38,291 nt of DNA, taken from CAXYVC01 sp964292295. Its GTDB lineage: Bacteria > Acidobacteriota > Holophagae > Holophagales > Holophagaceae. This document shows positions 1 to 8,561 of the stretch, piece by piece (the first letter of the stretch is position 1; every line of letters starts with the position of its first letter). The position numbers and the translations under genes are program-made. The stretch spans positions 1-38,291 of the forward strand of contig CAXYVC010000016.1 of NCBI GenBank assembly GCA_964292295.1, written 5' to 3'. The notes beneath the pieces were generated by a model. The model was not told the DNA's origin. It made no database searches and worked only from the letters and a program-made list of their open reading frames with translations.

Positions 1-264
1 ACCAGCTTCACCAAGGCCGCCCTGGGCGCCGAGGGCGTGGGCAAGGACGTGACCATGATCGTCGGCAACGGCTACAGCAAGGACCACGCCGAGATCACCC
101 TGTGGGAGCTGCGCGAGAATCCGAGGCTCCGCAAGCTCTTCGAAGAGCGCTACGTCAAGAGGAAACACCCGCCGGGACGCCAGGGCGCGGAGTGGACCCG
201 CGGCCATGGCGCCCCGGCGCTTCACGTTTTCCGAATCCTTCGAGACCCGAGCAGGAGCCTGGCC
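1..264 (+). CDS. kdd: C-terminal end of L-erythro-3,5-diaminohexanoate dehydrogenase, running open into kce
   Basis: Frame 1 is open from the first base and reads TSFTKAALGAEGVGKDVTM, then IVGNGYSKDHAEI, ending in a charged helix with RKLFEERYVKRK near base 165. This matches what I recall of the C-terminus of Kdd, which oxidatively deaminates 3,5-diaminohexanoate to 3-keto-5-aminohexanoate using NAD(P). Its place directly before kce and kamA is the usual arrangement in lysine fermenters. The N-terminal part lies outside the window. The unusual point is that no TAA, TAG or TGA occurs in any forward frame between about 150 and 265. The kdd frame therefore runs in phase through a roughly 100-base spacer-like stretch into kce. 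It is either a natural Kdd-Kce fusion or a lost stop codon (mutation or sequence error). The end at 264 is placed by me at the base before the kce start. Confidence 0.75.
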
Positions 265-1089
265 ATGGACAACAAGCTCATCATCACCTGCGCCATCACC
301 GGTGCCGAGACCACCAAGGAGATGCAGCCCGCGCTGCCCGTGACGCCTGAGGAGATCGCCGCCGGCGCCTTTGAGGCCTACGAGGCCGGTGCCTCCATCC
401 TCCATCTCCACGTGCGTCAGGCCGACGGTTCGCCCACCCAGGACGTGGCCATCTTCAAGAAGGCCATCGACCTCGTGCGCGCCAAGTGCGACATGGTCAT
501 CGAGGTGACCACGGGCGGCGCCGTGGGCATGACGCCCGAAGAGCGCCTCCAGCCCGTGACGCTGAATCCCGAGATGGCCAGCCTCGACTGCGGCACCGTG
601 AACTTCGGGGACGACTACATCGTCAACACCCTGCCCATCATGCGCCAGTTCGCGAAGGAGATGCGCGCGCGCGGCGTGCGGCCCACCCTGGAGTGCTTCG
701 ACCTGGGCCACGTGTACGCCAGCCACATCCTCATCAAGGAGGGCCTGCTGGACGAGCCCTACCACTACGGCCTGGTGCTGAACGTGCCCGGCGCCGCGAA
801 GTACGAGGTGGACGTGCTGGACTTCATGGTCCGGAAGCTCCCGAAGGGGGCCTTCTTCACGGCCTTCGGTATCGGAGGCAAGGCGCACGTCGACAGCATC
901 TACGCCACCATCGCCCTGGGCGGCCACCTGCGCGTGGGCTTCGAGGACAACATCTACTACAGCAAGGGGCGCCTGGCGAAGTCCAATGCCGAGCTGGTGG
1001 AGCGCGCCGCGCGCATCGCCAAGGACTGCGGCCGCGAGCTGGCCCGTCCCGAGGACGTGCGGCAGATGCTCAAGCTGCGGCGGGCCTGA
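265..1089 (+). CDS. kce: 3-keto-5-aminohexanoate cleavage enzyme
   Basis: Product is 274 residues from ATG 265, close to family length. Kce condenses 3-keto-5-aminohexanoate with acetyl-CoA and releases acetoacetate and L-3-aminobutyryl-CoA in lysine fermentation. It is a cytosolic Zn-dependent TIM-barrel enzyme. The N-terminus starts MDNKLIITCAITGAE, as expected for the family. The metal site is visible as HLH at residues 47-49 and Glu227 in GFEDN, corresponding to the two His and one Glu described for characterised Kce. I chose ATG 265 because AGGAG lies 8 to 10 bases upstream and the family N-terminus begins there. The same frame is open further upstream into the kdd C-terminus, so an in-frame fusion cannot be excluded. 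The gene is followed after 29 bases by kamA. Confidence 0.93.
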   Translation: MDNKLIITCAITGAETTKEMQPALPVTPEEIAAGAFEAYEAGASILHLHVRQADGSPTQDVAIFKKAIDLVRAKCDMVIEVTTGGAVGMTPEERLQPVTLNPEMASLDCGTVNFGDDYIVNTLPIMRQFAKEMRARGVRPTLECFDLGHVYASHILIKEGLLDEPYHYGLVLNVPGAAKYEVDVLDFMVRKLPKGAFFTAFGIGGKAHVDSIYATIALGGHLRVGFEDNIYYSKGRLAKSNAELVERAARIAKDCGRELARPEDVRQMLKLRRA

Positions 1090-1118
1090 TTCCATCCGGC
1101 ACGAGGCAAGGAGAACAC

Positions 1119-2393
1119 GTGATCCACCGATACGAATCCGTCGACTGGCGGGGCATCGACCTCTTCAAGGATGTCACCGCGGCCCAGTGGAACGACTGGC
1201 ACTGGCAGCTCCAGCACGCCATCCGCGACGTGGAGACCCTCGAGAAGGTCATTCCCCTCACGGACGAGGAGCGCGCCAACCTGCGCAGCTGCCTTGCGAA
1301 ATTCACCATGGAGATCACGCCGTACTACGCGGCGCTGATGGACCGGAAGGACCCGAACTGCCCGGTGCGCCTGCAGAGCGTGCCCCGCCTGCAGGAGCTG
1401 CACGACGACCCGAGCGACCTGGCCGATCCCCTGCACGAGGATGTGGACAGCCCCGTGCCCGGGCTCACCCACCGCTATCCCGACCGGGTGCTGCTGCTGG
1501 TCACGAACATCTGTTCGATGAACTGCCGGCACTGCACCCGCCGCCGTCTGGTGGGCGACACGGACGTGCACATGCCCGAGGAGAACATCCAGAAGGCCAT
1601 CGACTACATCCGCCGCACCCCCCAGGTGCGCGACGTGCTGATCTCCGGCGGCGATCCCTTCGTGCTGCCCGACGACCGCCTGGAGTCGATCATCCGCCGT
1701 CTGCGCGAGATCGAGCACGTGGAGATCATCCGCATCGGCACCCGCACGCCCGTGGTGATGCCCCAGCGCATCACGGACGACCTGGTGGGCATGCTGAAGA
1801 AGTACCACCCGGTCTACGTCAACACGCACTACAACCACCCGAAGGAGATCACCGCCGAGGCCCGCGAGGCCTGCCGCAAGCTGGCGGATGCGGGCATCCA
1901 GGTCGGCAACCAGAGCGTGCTGCTGCGCGGCATCAACGACGATCCGGTGGTGATGAAGAAGCTCGTGCACAAGCTCCTGACGGTGCGCGTGCGGCCGTAC
2001 TACATCTACCAGTGCGACCTGAGCCTCGGCATCAGCCACTTCCGCACCTCCGTGGCCAAGGGCATCGAGATCATCGAGAGCCTGCGCGGCCACACGACGG
2101 GATTCGCGGTGCCCACCTTCGTGGTGGACGCCCCCGGTGGCGGCGGCAAGATCCCGGTCATGCCGAACTACCTCATCTCCATGGGCGACGGGCGCGCCAT
2201 CCTGCGCAACTACGAGGGCGTGATCACCACGTACACGTGGCCCGTGCAGCTCCGGGACGTTCCCCAGGCCACGAAGGAGGCTGGCGACCAGGAGCAGTAC
2301 AAGGCGAAGGACGGCGTGGCCACCCTGCTGGCCGGGGACCGGCTCTGCCTGGAACCCGCGGGACTGTCGCGCAAGCAGCGCGTCTCCCACTGA
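1119..2393 (+). CDS. kamA: L-lysine 2,3-aminomutase
   Basis: Radical SAM enzyme of 424 residues that interconverts L-lysine and L-beta-lysine, the first step of the pathway, using SAM, a 4Fe-4S cluster and PLP. The cluster motif CxxxCxxC is at Cys132, Cys136 and Cys139 (CSMNCRHC). The PLP lysine is Lys344 in PGGGGKIPVMPNY. The length matches the clostridial enzyme (about 416). The start is GTG 1119, preceded by AAGGAG at a good distance; the family N-terminus around HRYESVDWRGIDLF follows immediately. It lies in the same operon as the second mutase (kamDE), kdd and kce, which makes a catabolic role more likely than beta-lysine synthesis as an osmolyte. Confidence 0.97.
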   Translation: MIHRYESVDWRGIDLFKDVTAAQWNDWHWQLQHAIRDVETLEKVIPLTDEERANLRSCLAKFTMEITPYYAALMDRKDPNCPVRLQSVPRLQELHDDPSDLADPLHEDVDSPVPGLTHRYPDRVLLLVTNICSMNCRHCTRRRLVGDTDVHMPEENIQKAIDYIRRTPQVRDVLISGGDPFVLPDDRLESIIRRLREIEHVEIIRIGTRTPVVMPQRITDDLVGMLKKYHPVYVNTHYNHPKEITAEAREACRKLADAGIQVGNQSVLLRGINDDPVVMKKLVHKLLTVRVRPYYIYQCDLSLGISHFRTSVAKGIEIIESLRGHTTGFAVPTFVVDAPGGGGKIPVMPNYLISMGDGRAILRNYEGVITTYTWPVQLRDVPQATKEAGDQEQYKAKDGVATLLAGDRLCLEPAGLSRKQRVSH

Positions 2394-2401
2394 AGGGTGC
2401 C

Positions 2402-3259
2402 ATGCGGGGACTCGACGGCGTCGCGGGCGGGGTCACGGTGGTGACCGGCTACGAGAAGGGCTCAGGCAAGACCACTTTCCTGAACCTGGCCCTTCCGTAC
2501 GCCCGCAGCGCCGGCCCCGTGGCCGTCTTCAGCATCGGCGTGGACGGCGCCCAGAAGGCGCGGGGCGGCCACGCCCCGAGCCCGGAGGTCCGCGTGGAGC
2601 CGGGCGACCTGGTGCTCACCACCGAGCCCTTCGCCCGGCTCGCCGGCGCGCGCCTGGAGGTGCTGGAGTCCCTGCCCGGGCGTGCCGCCCTCGGGCGCCT
2701 GATGCTCGGACGCGCCGTGCGCGGCGGCTCCGTCACCCTGGTGGGCTGCGAACACTTCAGCCTGCTGGCGGAGCTGCTGGCGCAGGTGCGCGCCGAGGGC
2801 TGGGCGGCCTCCGCGCTGGTGGACGGCGCGGTGAACCGCATCACCCAGGTGGGCGCGCTCGGCGAGCTGCGCTTCGCCTTCACCGCGCGGGTGAACCGCG
2901 CGAACCTCTCCCGCAGCGCCGCGCGCATGCGCGCCCTGGCCTCCCTGGCGGAGCTGCCCGAGGAGGCGGACCCGGAAGCTGGAATCCTGCGCCTGGAGGG
3001 GCCCCTCACCCGGGAGGGGCTCAAGGAGCTCCCCGAGGAGCTGCCGGCCCTTTCTCTGGAGGACTTTACCAAGGTCTTCCTGGAGCCCGAGGAGCTGGCG
3101 CGCCTGCTGGGGCGCTGCCGCGTCACCGTGCGCCGCCGCTTCGAGCTGCTGTGCCTGGCCGTGACCCTGCGCGACGTCAGCCGGGACGCCTTCCTGCGGG
3201 AGCTCGGGCCGGAGGCCGCGGGCCGCGTGCTCTTCAACCCCCACGAGGTGGCGGCGTGA
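2402..3259 (+). CDS. kamB: KamB-like P-loop protein of the lysine aminomutase operon
   Basis: Product is 285 residues. Near the N-terminus, residues 16-25 read GYEKGSGKTT, a nucleotide-binding loop one residue longer than the strict GxxxxGK[ST] Walker A pattern. No other catalytic motif was recognised. Position between kamA and the MutS-like kamC is conserved in lysine-fermentation operons, where the pair is called kamB/kamC. From memory they have been proposed to help keep the B12-dependent mutase active (reactivation or cofactor handling), so a role as an ATP-dependent helper of KamDE is inference. ATG 2402 has an AAGGGTG ribosome site. The stop TGA shares its last base with the ATG of kamC (TGATG), so the two are probably translationally coupled. 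Confidence 0.75.
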   Translation: MRGLDGVAGGVTVVTGYEKGSGKTTFLNLALPYARSAGPVAVFSIGVDGAQKARGGHAPSPEVRVEPGDLVLTTEPFARLAGARLEVLESLPGRAALGRLMLGRAVRGGSVTLVGCEHFSLLAELLAQVRAEGWAASALVDGAVNRITQVGALGELRFAFTARVNRANLSRSAARMRALASLAELPEEADPEAGILRLEGPLTREGLKELPEELPALSLEDFTKVFLEPEELARLLGRCRVTVRRRFELLCLAVTLRDVSRDAFLRELGPEAAGRVLFNPHEVAA

Positions 3260-4848
3260 TGCAGGACGTCTTCGCCTACGCCGAGTTCGAGGCCTTCTGG
3301 GCGCGCTTCCGCCCGGAGACGCCCTTCGGCCGCCACGCGCAGGCGCGCAGGGAAGTGTGCACCGACGCGGCGGAACTGGAAGCCCTCTGGGACCGCACGG
3401 ACGCGGCCCTGCGGCTGCTGGACGGGGCGGATGCCGTCCGCCTGAGCCGGATCGCCCACCACCTGAAGCGCCTGCCGCGCTTCCCCGAGGAGCCCCAGAC
3501 CTCCTACGACGAGGTGGAGCTCTTTCAGGCCAAGAAGTTCCTGCACAACTACAAGGCGCTGCTGGGCCTGCTGGATTCGGAAACGCGGAACCTCTTCTCC
3601 CTGGACTACGCCTCGGAGGCCTTCGAGGTCCTGATGGACCGCGGGCGCCAGAGCGCCGAGAGCTTCTACGTGGCCGACGCCTATTCCGAAGCGCTGGCCG
3701 AGGTGCGCGCGGAGCTCCGCGCGGCGGATGCGGCCCTGGCGGAGGCGCGGGCGAAGCGCGGCGCCGAGATCGAGGCGGCCTTCGGGTTTGCCTTCGGCGC
3801 CCGGGACTTCCTGCTGGTGCCCCGGGAGCGGGTGGCGGACCGCGAGCGGGCGGAGCGCCTGCTGGCGCTGGAGCCCTACGACGAGACCCTGGTGCTGGTG
3901 CGTCCCCTGCGCGGGGCGGGGGAGCACGCCGCCGCGGAACGGCGCGAGGCCCTGCTGGCCCGGGAGCGCGTGGCGGAGGAGGCCGTGCTGGAGACGCTTT
4001 CGGCGGCCCTCCGCGAGGAACTGCCCCGCCTGCGGCAGTACCGGGAGGCCGTGACGGCCTTCGACCTGGCCTTCGCCCGGGCGCGCCTCGCCCGGGAGGC
4101 GGGGCTCGTGCGCCCCGTGCTCGGGGAAGGGCCCCTGCGCGTGGAGGGCGGGCGCTTCGTCCCCTGCGAGGAACTGTGCGAAAAGCTGGGCGTGGACTAC
4201 GTGCCCCTGGACGCGGCCTTCGACGCGGGCGCCACGGTGATCTTCGGCTCCAACATGGGCGGGAAGACCGTCGTGCTGAAGACGCTGGCCTTCCTCCAGC
4301 TCTGCGCCCAGACGGGCCTCTTCGTGCCCGCCCGGCGCTTCGAGACGCGGGTCTTCCGGGCCTTCCACTACATCGGCGAGGGCCGCAGCCGCGAGGAGGC
4401 CCAAGGGCTCTCGGGCTTCGGCTTAGAGATCCGCCAGCTCGCGGAGGCCTGGCCCGATCTGGAACGGGGCGCGCTCCTGCTCTTCGACGAGTTCGCCCGC
4501 ACCACCAGCTCCCGGGAGGCGGAGGCCCTGATCTCGGCCATCCTCGAGCGGCTCGTGGCGGCGGAGGGCAGCCTCGCGCTCTTCTCCACCCACTTCCGCG
4601 GCGTGCGCCGCATCCCCGGCGTGAGCTACCGCCGCATGCGCGGCCTTCGCCGCGAGGGGCTCGATTTCGCCGAGGCCGCAGGCGCCGAGCTGGCCGCCCG
4701 CATCCGCCTCATCGACCGCCGCATGGACTACCGCCTGGCGGAGGACGAGGGCGAATCCCGCGTCTCGGACGCGGTTGCCGTGGCGGTGCTGCTGGGGCTG
4801 GAACCCGCGGTGGCCGCCCGGGCCGATCACTTCTTCAAGGACAACTGA
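3259..4848 (+). CDS. kamC: KamC, MutS-family ATPase of the lysine aminomutase operon
   Basis: Product is 529 residues. The C-terminal half is a MutS domain V ATPase: Walker A GSNMGGKT at residues 330-337, Walker B LLLFDEFARTTSS about 85 residues later, and a following STHF histidine switch. The N-terminal 300 residues are mostly helical and charged. The mismatch-recognition domain I of true MutS is absent, so a DNA-repair role is unlikely. In lysine fermenters the gene sits next to kamB and upstream of kamD, suggesting an ATP-dependent conformational or reactivation role for the adenosylcobalamin mutase; this is inferred from context. The start overlaps the kamB stop by one base. KamD follows after 16 bases. 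Confidence 0.82.
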   Translation: MQDVFAYAEFEAFWARFRPETPFGRHAQARREVCTDAAELEALWDRTDAALRLLDGADAVRLSRIAHHLKRLPRFPEEPQTSYDEVELFQAKKFLHNYKALLGLLDSETRNLFSLDYASEAFEVLMDRGRQSAESFYVADAYSEALAEVRAELRAADAALAEARAKRGAEIEAAFGFAFGARDFLLVPRERVADRERAERLLALEPYDETLVLVRPLRGAGEHAAAERREALLARERVAEEAVLETLSAALREELPRLRQYREAVTAFDLAFARARLAREAGLVRPVLGEGPLRVEGGRFVPCEELCEKLGVDYVPLDAAFDAGATVIFGSNMGGKTVVLKTLAFLQLCAQTGLFVPARRFETRVFRAFHYIGEGRSREEAQGLSGFGLEIRQLAEAWPDLERGALLLFDEFARTTSSREAEALISAILERLVAAEGSLALFSTHFRGVRRIPGVSYRRMRGLRREGLDFAEAAGAELAARIRLIDRRMDYRLAEDEGESRVSDAVAVAVLLGLEPAVAARADHFFKDN

Positions 4849-4864
4849 ACCGCAAGGAGGACGC

Positions 4865-6424
4865 ATGGAGAGGAAGCTGGGCCTTCCCGAAGACCGGATC
4901 GCGCGCGCGAGGGAACTCTCGCAGCGCATCGTGCAGCCGGTCCTGGACTTCATCGAGACGCACACCACGGTCACCGTGGAGCGGGCCACGCTGCGCCTCG
5001 CGGGCGCGGACGGCGCGGATGCGGACGGCGTGCCCGTGCCCAACCTCGTGGTGGACCAGCTCAAGGGCCGCCTGGAGGACGGCGCCCTGCTGCACTACGT
5101 GAACGCCCTGGTGCGCAGCGGCGAGACCGTGGAGGGCCTGAACCGCAAGATCGCGGAAGGCCTGAAGGTGACGGACTTCCCCATGGGCGACCGCGAGGCC
5201 ATCGCCCGGAAGGCCGAGGCCCTCGTGGCGGCCTTTGCCGAGCGCGTGACGCGCAACCGGAAGCACCGCGAGGCCAAGCTGGCCCAGTTCGAGGGCCGGA
5301 ACCACAGCCCCCTCCTCTACGTGATCGTCGCCACGGGCAACATCCACGAGGACGTGAAGCAGGCCCAGGCCGCCGCCGAGCAGGGGGCGGACGTGGTCGC
5401 CGTGATCCGCACCACCGCGCAGTCGCTGCTCGACTACGTGCCCTACGGCGCCACGACGGAAGGCTTCGGCGGAACCTACGCCACCCAGGAGAACTTCCGC
5501 ATCATGCGCGCGGCGCTGGACGAGGTGGTGGAGAAGCAGCAGCGCTACGTCTACCTCACGAACTACGCCTCGGGCCTCTGCATGCCCGAGATCGCGGCCA
5601 TGGGGGCGCTGGAGCGCCTCGACATGATGCTGAACGACTCGATGTACGGAATCCTCTTCCGCGACATCAACATGTACCGCACCTTCGTGGACCAGAAGTT
5701 CAGCCGCATGATCAACGCCTACGCGGGCGTGATCATCAACACGGGCGAGGACAACTACCTCACCACGTCGGACGCTGTCGAGAAGGCCTACACGGTGCTG
5801 GCGAGCCAGTTCCTGAACGAGCGCTTCGCCTATGCCGCGGGCCTGCCCGCGAAGCTGATGGGCCTCGGCCACGCCTTCGAGATGAACCCGGGCATCAAGA
5901 ACGGCTTCCTGCTGGAGCTGGCCCAGGCCCAGATGGCGCGCGAGATCTTCCCCGAGGCGCCGCTGAAGTACATGCCGCCCACCAAGTTCATGACCGGCGA
6001 CATCTTCAAGGGCGTGGTGCAGAACGCGCTCTTCAACTTCGTGTCCCAGGCTACGGGGCAGGGCATCCACCTGCTGGGCATGCTGACGGAGGCCATCCAC
6101 ACGCCCTTCATGCAGGACCGCTTCCTGGCCCTGGAGAACGCCAAGTACGTCATGGAGAACATGGCGGATCTCTCCGGCGAGATCGCGTTCCGCAAGGACG
6201 GCGTGATCGTGCGCCGGGCCCACCAGGTGCTGGAGGAGGCCGTGGCCTTCCTCGAGAAGATCGAGCAGGTCGGCCTGATGGACGCGATGGAGCGCGGCGA
6301 GTTCGCCGACATCAAGCGTCCCCGCGACATGGGCAAGGGGCTGGACGGCCTGGTGGAGAAGGGCCCCGGATACTTCAACCCCTTCGAGGGCTACCTCGAG
6401 GGCGAGCTGGGCCTGAAGGCTTAG
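4865..6424 (+). CDS. kamD: Beta-lysine 5,6-aminomutase alpha subunit
   Basis: Large subunit, 519 residues (family about 516), of the adenosylcobalamin- and PLP-dependent lysine 5,6-aminomutase, which moves the terminal amino group of beta-lysine to C5 to give 3,5-diaminohexanoate. The sequence is recognisable throughout, for example MERKLGLPEDRIARARELS at the start and GFGGTYATQENFRIMRAA, TGEDNYLTTSDAVEKA and MPPTKFMTGDIFKG inside. The catalytic TIM barrel is in this subunit; the B12-binding Rossmann domain is in KamE. ATG 4865 is preceded by AAGGAGG with 5-base spacing. The beta-subunit gene begins 12 bases after its stop. Confidence 0.97.
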   Translation: MERKLGLPEDRIARARELSQRIVQPVLDFIETHTTVTVERATLRLAGADGADADGVPVPNLVVDQLKGRLEDGALLHYVNALVRSGETVEGLNRKIAEGLKVTDFPMGDREAIARKAEALVAAFAERVTRNRKHREAKLAQFEGRNHSPLLYVIVATGNIHEDVKQAQAAAEQGADVVAVIRTTAQSLLDYVPYGATTEGFGGTYATQENFRIMRAALDEVVEKQQRYVYLTNYASGLCMPEIAAMGALERLDMMLNDSMYGILFRDINMYRTFVDQKFSRMINAYAGVIINTGEDNYLTTSDAVEKAYTVLASQFLNERFAYAAGLPAKLMGLGHAFEMNPGIKNGFLLELAQAQMAREIFPEAPLKYMPPTKFMTGDIFKGVVQNALFNFVSQATGQGIHLLGMLTEAIHTPFMQDRFLALENAKYVMENMADLSGEIAFRKDGVIVRRAHQVLEEAVAFLEKIEQVGLMDAMERGEFADIKRPRDMGKGLDGLVEKGPGYFNPFEGYLEGELGLKA

Positions 6425-6436
6425 GAGGACCGAAGG

Positions 6437-7180
6437 ATGACGATGATCGTACGACCCTACGGCGACACCCTGGACGACGGCGCCGTCCAGCTCTCCTTCA
6501 CCCTTCCCGTGCCCGACGGCCCCCGCGGGCGCGAGGCCGCGCGCCTCTTCGTGGAGAAGCTCGGCTTCAAGCACGCGGACATCGTGCATTCGAGCCCCCT
6601 GTCGGGCGGCTTCTCGATGTACGTGGCCTACGGCAAGACCGAGGTGGGGGTGGACTTCGACACCATCCAGATCGAGGAGGCGGTGGGCGAGACCGTGTAC
6701 GGCATGGACGAGGCCTGCGAGGTGATCCGCGAGAAGCTCGGCCGCAAGGTCGTGATCGTGGGCGCCTGCACCGGCTTCGACGCGCACACGGTGGGCATCG
6801 ACGCCATCATGAACATGAAGGGCTACAACCACCACTACGGCCTGGAGCGCTATCCCCAGATCGAGGCGCACAACCTGGGCGCCCAGGTGCCCAACGAGAA
6901 GCTGATCGACTACGCGGTGAAGGTGAACGCGGACGCCATCCTGGTGAGCCAGATCGTCACCCAGAAGGACGTGCACATCCAGAACATGACGGAGTTCGTG
7001 GAGCTGCTGCAGGCCAAGGGCCTGCGGGAGCGCTTCATCGCCTGCGCGGGCGGGACGCGCATCGGGAACAAGCTGGCGGTGGAGCTGGGCTTCGACGCCG
7101 GGTTCGGGAAGGGCACCTACGCCGAGCACGTGGCGACCTTCGTGATCGATCGACTCATCGAGCGCCAGCAGGCGCGATAG
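6437..7180 (+). CDS. kamE: Beta-lysine 5,6-aminomutase beta subunit, B12-binding
   Basis: Small subunit, 247 residues. The cobalamin motif DxHxxG is present as Asp115-Ala-His117-Thr-Val-Gly120; His117 would be the lower cobalt ligand. Lys128 in NMKGYNHHYG, eleven residues later, corresponds to the lysine that binds PLP in the clostridial beta subunit, so both cofactors can be held. The N-terminal dimerisation part and C-terminal Rossmann fold have normal length. ATG 6437 follows GGAGG and a second purine run; ATG 6443 (MIVRPYG) is an alternative in-frame start. It is a partner of KamD, encoded 12 bases upstream. Confidence 0.96.
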   Translation: MTMIVRPYGDTLDDGAVQLSFTLPVPDGPRGREAARLFVEKLGFKHADIVHSSPLSGGFSMYVAYGKTEVGVDFDTIQIEEAVGETVYGMDEACEVIREKLGRKVVIVGACTGFDAHTVGIDAIMNMKGYNHHYGLERYPQIEAHNLGAQVPNEKLIDYAVKVNADAILVSQIVTQKDVHIQNMTEFVELLQAKGLRERFIACAGGTRIGNKLAVELGFDAGFGKGTYAEHVATFVIDRLIERQQAR

Positions 7181-7190
7181 GAGGCACGCG

Positions 7191-7874
7191 GTGATCCAGA
7201 AACCGGTCATCTCTGCCGCGGAAGCCGCGGCCAAGGTCCAGGAGGGCAACCTGCTCCTCGTGGGCGGATTCCTGGGCTGCGGCTCTCCGCACACGGTCAT
7301 CGAGGCGCTGAAGCAGCAGGGCACGGGCAAGCTCGGGCTGGTGTGCAACGACACCGGCGTGATCGACGCCAAGAGCGGGCGGGTGTACGGCGTGGCCCAC
7401 CTGGTGGTGAGCAAGCAGTTCAGCCGCATCGTCGCCAGCCACATCGGCCTGAACGCCGAGACGCAGCGCCAGATGAACGAGGGCGAGACGCAGGTCGAGC
7501 TCGTGCCCCAGGGCACCCTCGCCGAGTGCGTGCGTGCGGCCGGCGCGGGCCTGGGCGGCGTGCTCACGCCGACGGGCATCGGCACCGAGGTGGAGAAGGG
7601 CAAGCAGCGCGTGCTCGTGGGCGACAGGCCCTTCCTGCTCGAGCTGCCCATCAAGGGCGACGTGGCCCTCATCAAGGCCAAGAAGGCCGACCGCGCGGGC
7701 AACCTCGTCTACAACGCCACGGCGCGGAACTTCAATCCGCTGATGGCCACCGCCGCCGATCTCGTGATCGCGGAGGTGGAGGAGATCGTCGAGATCGGCG
7801 AGATCGATCCGGACCAGGTCCACACGCCGTCGATCTTCGTGGATTTCCTGGTCAAGGCCGAGAAGCTGGACTAG
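7191..7874 (+). CDS. atoD: Acetoacetate/butyrate CoA-transferase, subunit A
   Basis: Product is 227 residues, a family I CoA-transferase alpha subunit (AtoD/CtfA/ScoA type). The glycine-rich CoA-binding stretch VGGFLGCGSPHTVIEAL lies at residues 24-40 and the ELPIKGDVALIKAKKADRAG block later in the chain is typical of the family. With AtoA it transfers CoA to acetoacetate, most likely from butyryl-CoA, so linking acetoacetate made by Kce to the thiolase and releasing butyrate. The substrate pair is inferred from operon context. GTG 7191 is preceded by TAGGAGG, where the TAG is the kamE stop. Confidence 0.93.
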   Translation: MIQKPVISAAEAAAKVQEGNLLLVGGFLGCGSPHTVIEALKQQGTGKLGLVCNDTGVIDAKSGRVYGVAHLVVSKQFSRIVASHIGLNAETQRQMNEGETQVELVPQGTLAECVRAAGAGLGGVLTPTGIGTEVEKGKQRVLVGDRPFLLELPIKGDVALIKAKKADRAGNLVYNATARNFNPLMATAADLVIAEVEEIVEIGEIDPDQVHTPSIFVDFLVKAEKLD

Positions 7875-7885
7875 CGGGGGCAGCC

Positions 7886-8551
7886 ATGGAATACGTTGCG
7901 AACAAGGAAGTCATCGCCAAGCGCATCGCCCGCATCTTCAAGAACGGCGACGTGGTGAACCTCGGCATCGGCCTGCCCACCCAGGTGGCCAACTACCTGC
8001 CCGAGGGCGTGACCATCATCCTCCAGTCCGAGAACGGCATGATGGGCCTCGGTCCCGCCGCGCCCAAGGGCCAGGAGGACCGGGACGTCACCAACGCCGG
8101 CGGCGCCCCCGTCACCGTCCTGCCGGGCGGGAGCTACTTCGACTCCGCCACGAGCTTCTCGATCATCCGCGGCGGGCACGTGGACTACACCGTGCTCGGC
8201 GTGCTGGAGGTCGACCAGGAGGGCAACCTGGCGAACTACATGATCCCCGGGAAGATGGTGCCCGGCATGGGCGGCGCCATGGACCTGACCTGCGGCGCCC
8301 GCGTGGTGATCGCGGCCACCCTGCACTTCGACCCCAAGGGCGCCAGCCGCATGAAGCACCTCTGCAAGCTGCCCCTCACCGCCGCCCGCGAGGTGAACAT
8401 CGTGGTGACGGACCTGGGCTACTTCGAGGTGATGGGCGACCGCTTCTACCTGCACGAGGCCTTCGCACCCTACACGCCCGAGTGGATCGTGGAACACACG
8501 GACGCCAACGTGGTGGTCGCCAGCGGCTGCCAGACCGTGACCATCGATTGA
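7886..8551 (+). CDS. atoA: Acetoacetate/butyrate CoA-transferase, subunit B
   Basis: Product is 221 residues, beta subunit of the CoA-transferase. The catalytic glutamate that forms the enzyme-CoA thioester is Glu49 in QSENGMMGLG. The NLGIGLPTQVANYLP segment before it and GGAMDLTCGARVVIA after it are typical family blocks. It lies 11 bases after atoD and 10 bases before the thiolase gene, so all three are co-transcribed with the kam genes. The ribosome site before ATG 7886 is a GC-rich GGGGG, weaker than those of neighbouring genes. Confidence 0.94.
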   Translation: MEYVANKEVIAKRIARIFKNGDVVNLGIGLPTQVANYLPEGVTIILQSENGMMGLGPAAPKGQEDRDVTNAGGAPVTVLPGGSYFDSATSFSIIRGGHVDYTVLGVLEVDQEGNLANYMIPGKMVPGMGGAMDLTCGARVVIAATLHFDPKGASRMKHLCKLPLTAAREVNIVVTDLGYFEVMGDRFYLHEAFAPYTPEWIVEHTDANVVVASGCQTVTID

Positions 8552-8561
8552 GGAGGAACCC

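Noticed and set aside
2449..4404. A 651-codon minus-strand open frame opposite kamB/kamC
   Set aside because: Opposite two genes with clear motifs and overlapping start/stop; its translation shows no recognisable domain.
3259..4848. DNA mismatch-repair MutS or MutS2
   Set aside because: Only the ATPase domain matches; the mismatch-recognition domain and the Smr nuclease domain are absent, and the gene is embedded in the kam operon.
957..7702. Very long open frames on the minus strand opposite the lysine operon (for example 957-2390 and 4835-7702)
   Set aside because: They mirror strongly conserved plus-strand genes, have Arg/His/Gly/Ala-rich translations without family features, and are explained by GC-rich third codon positions removing antisense stops.
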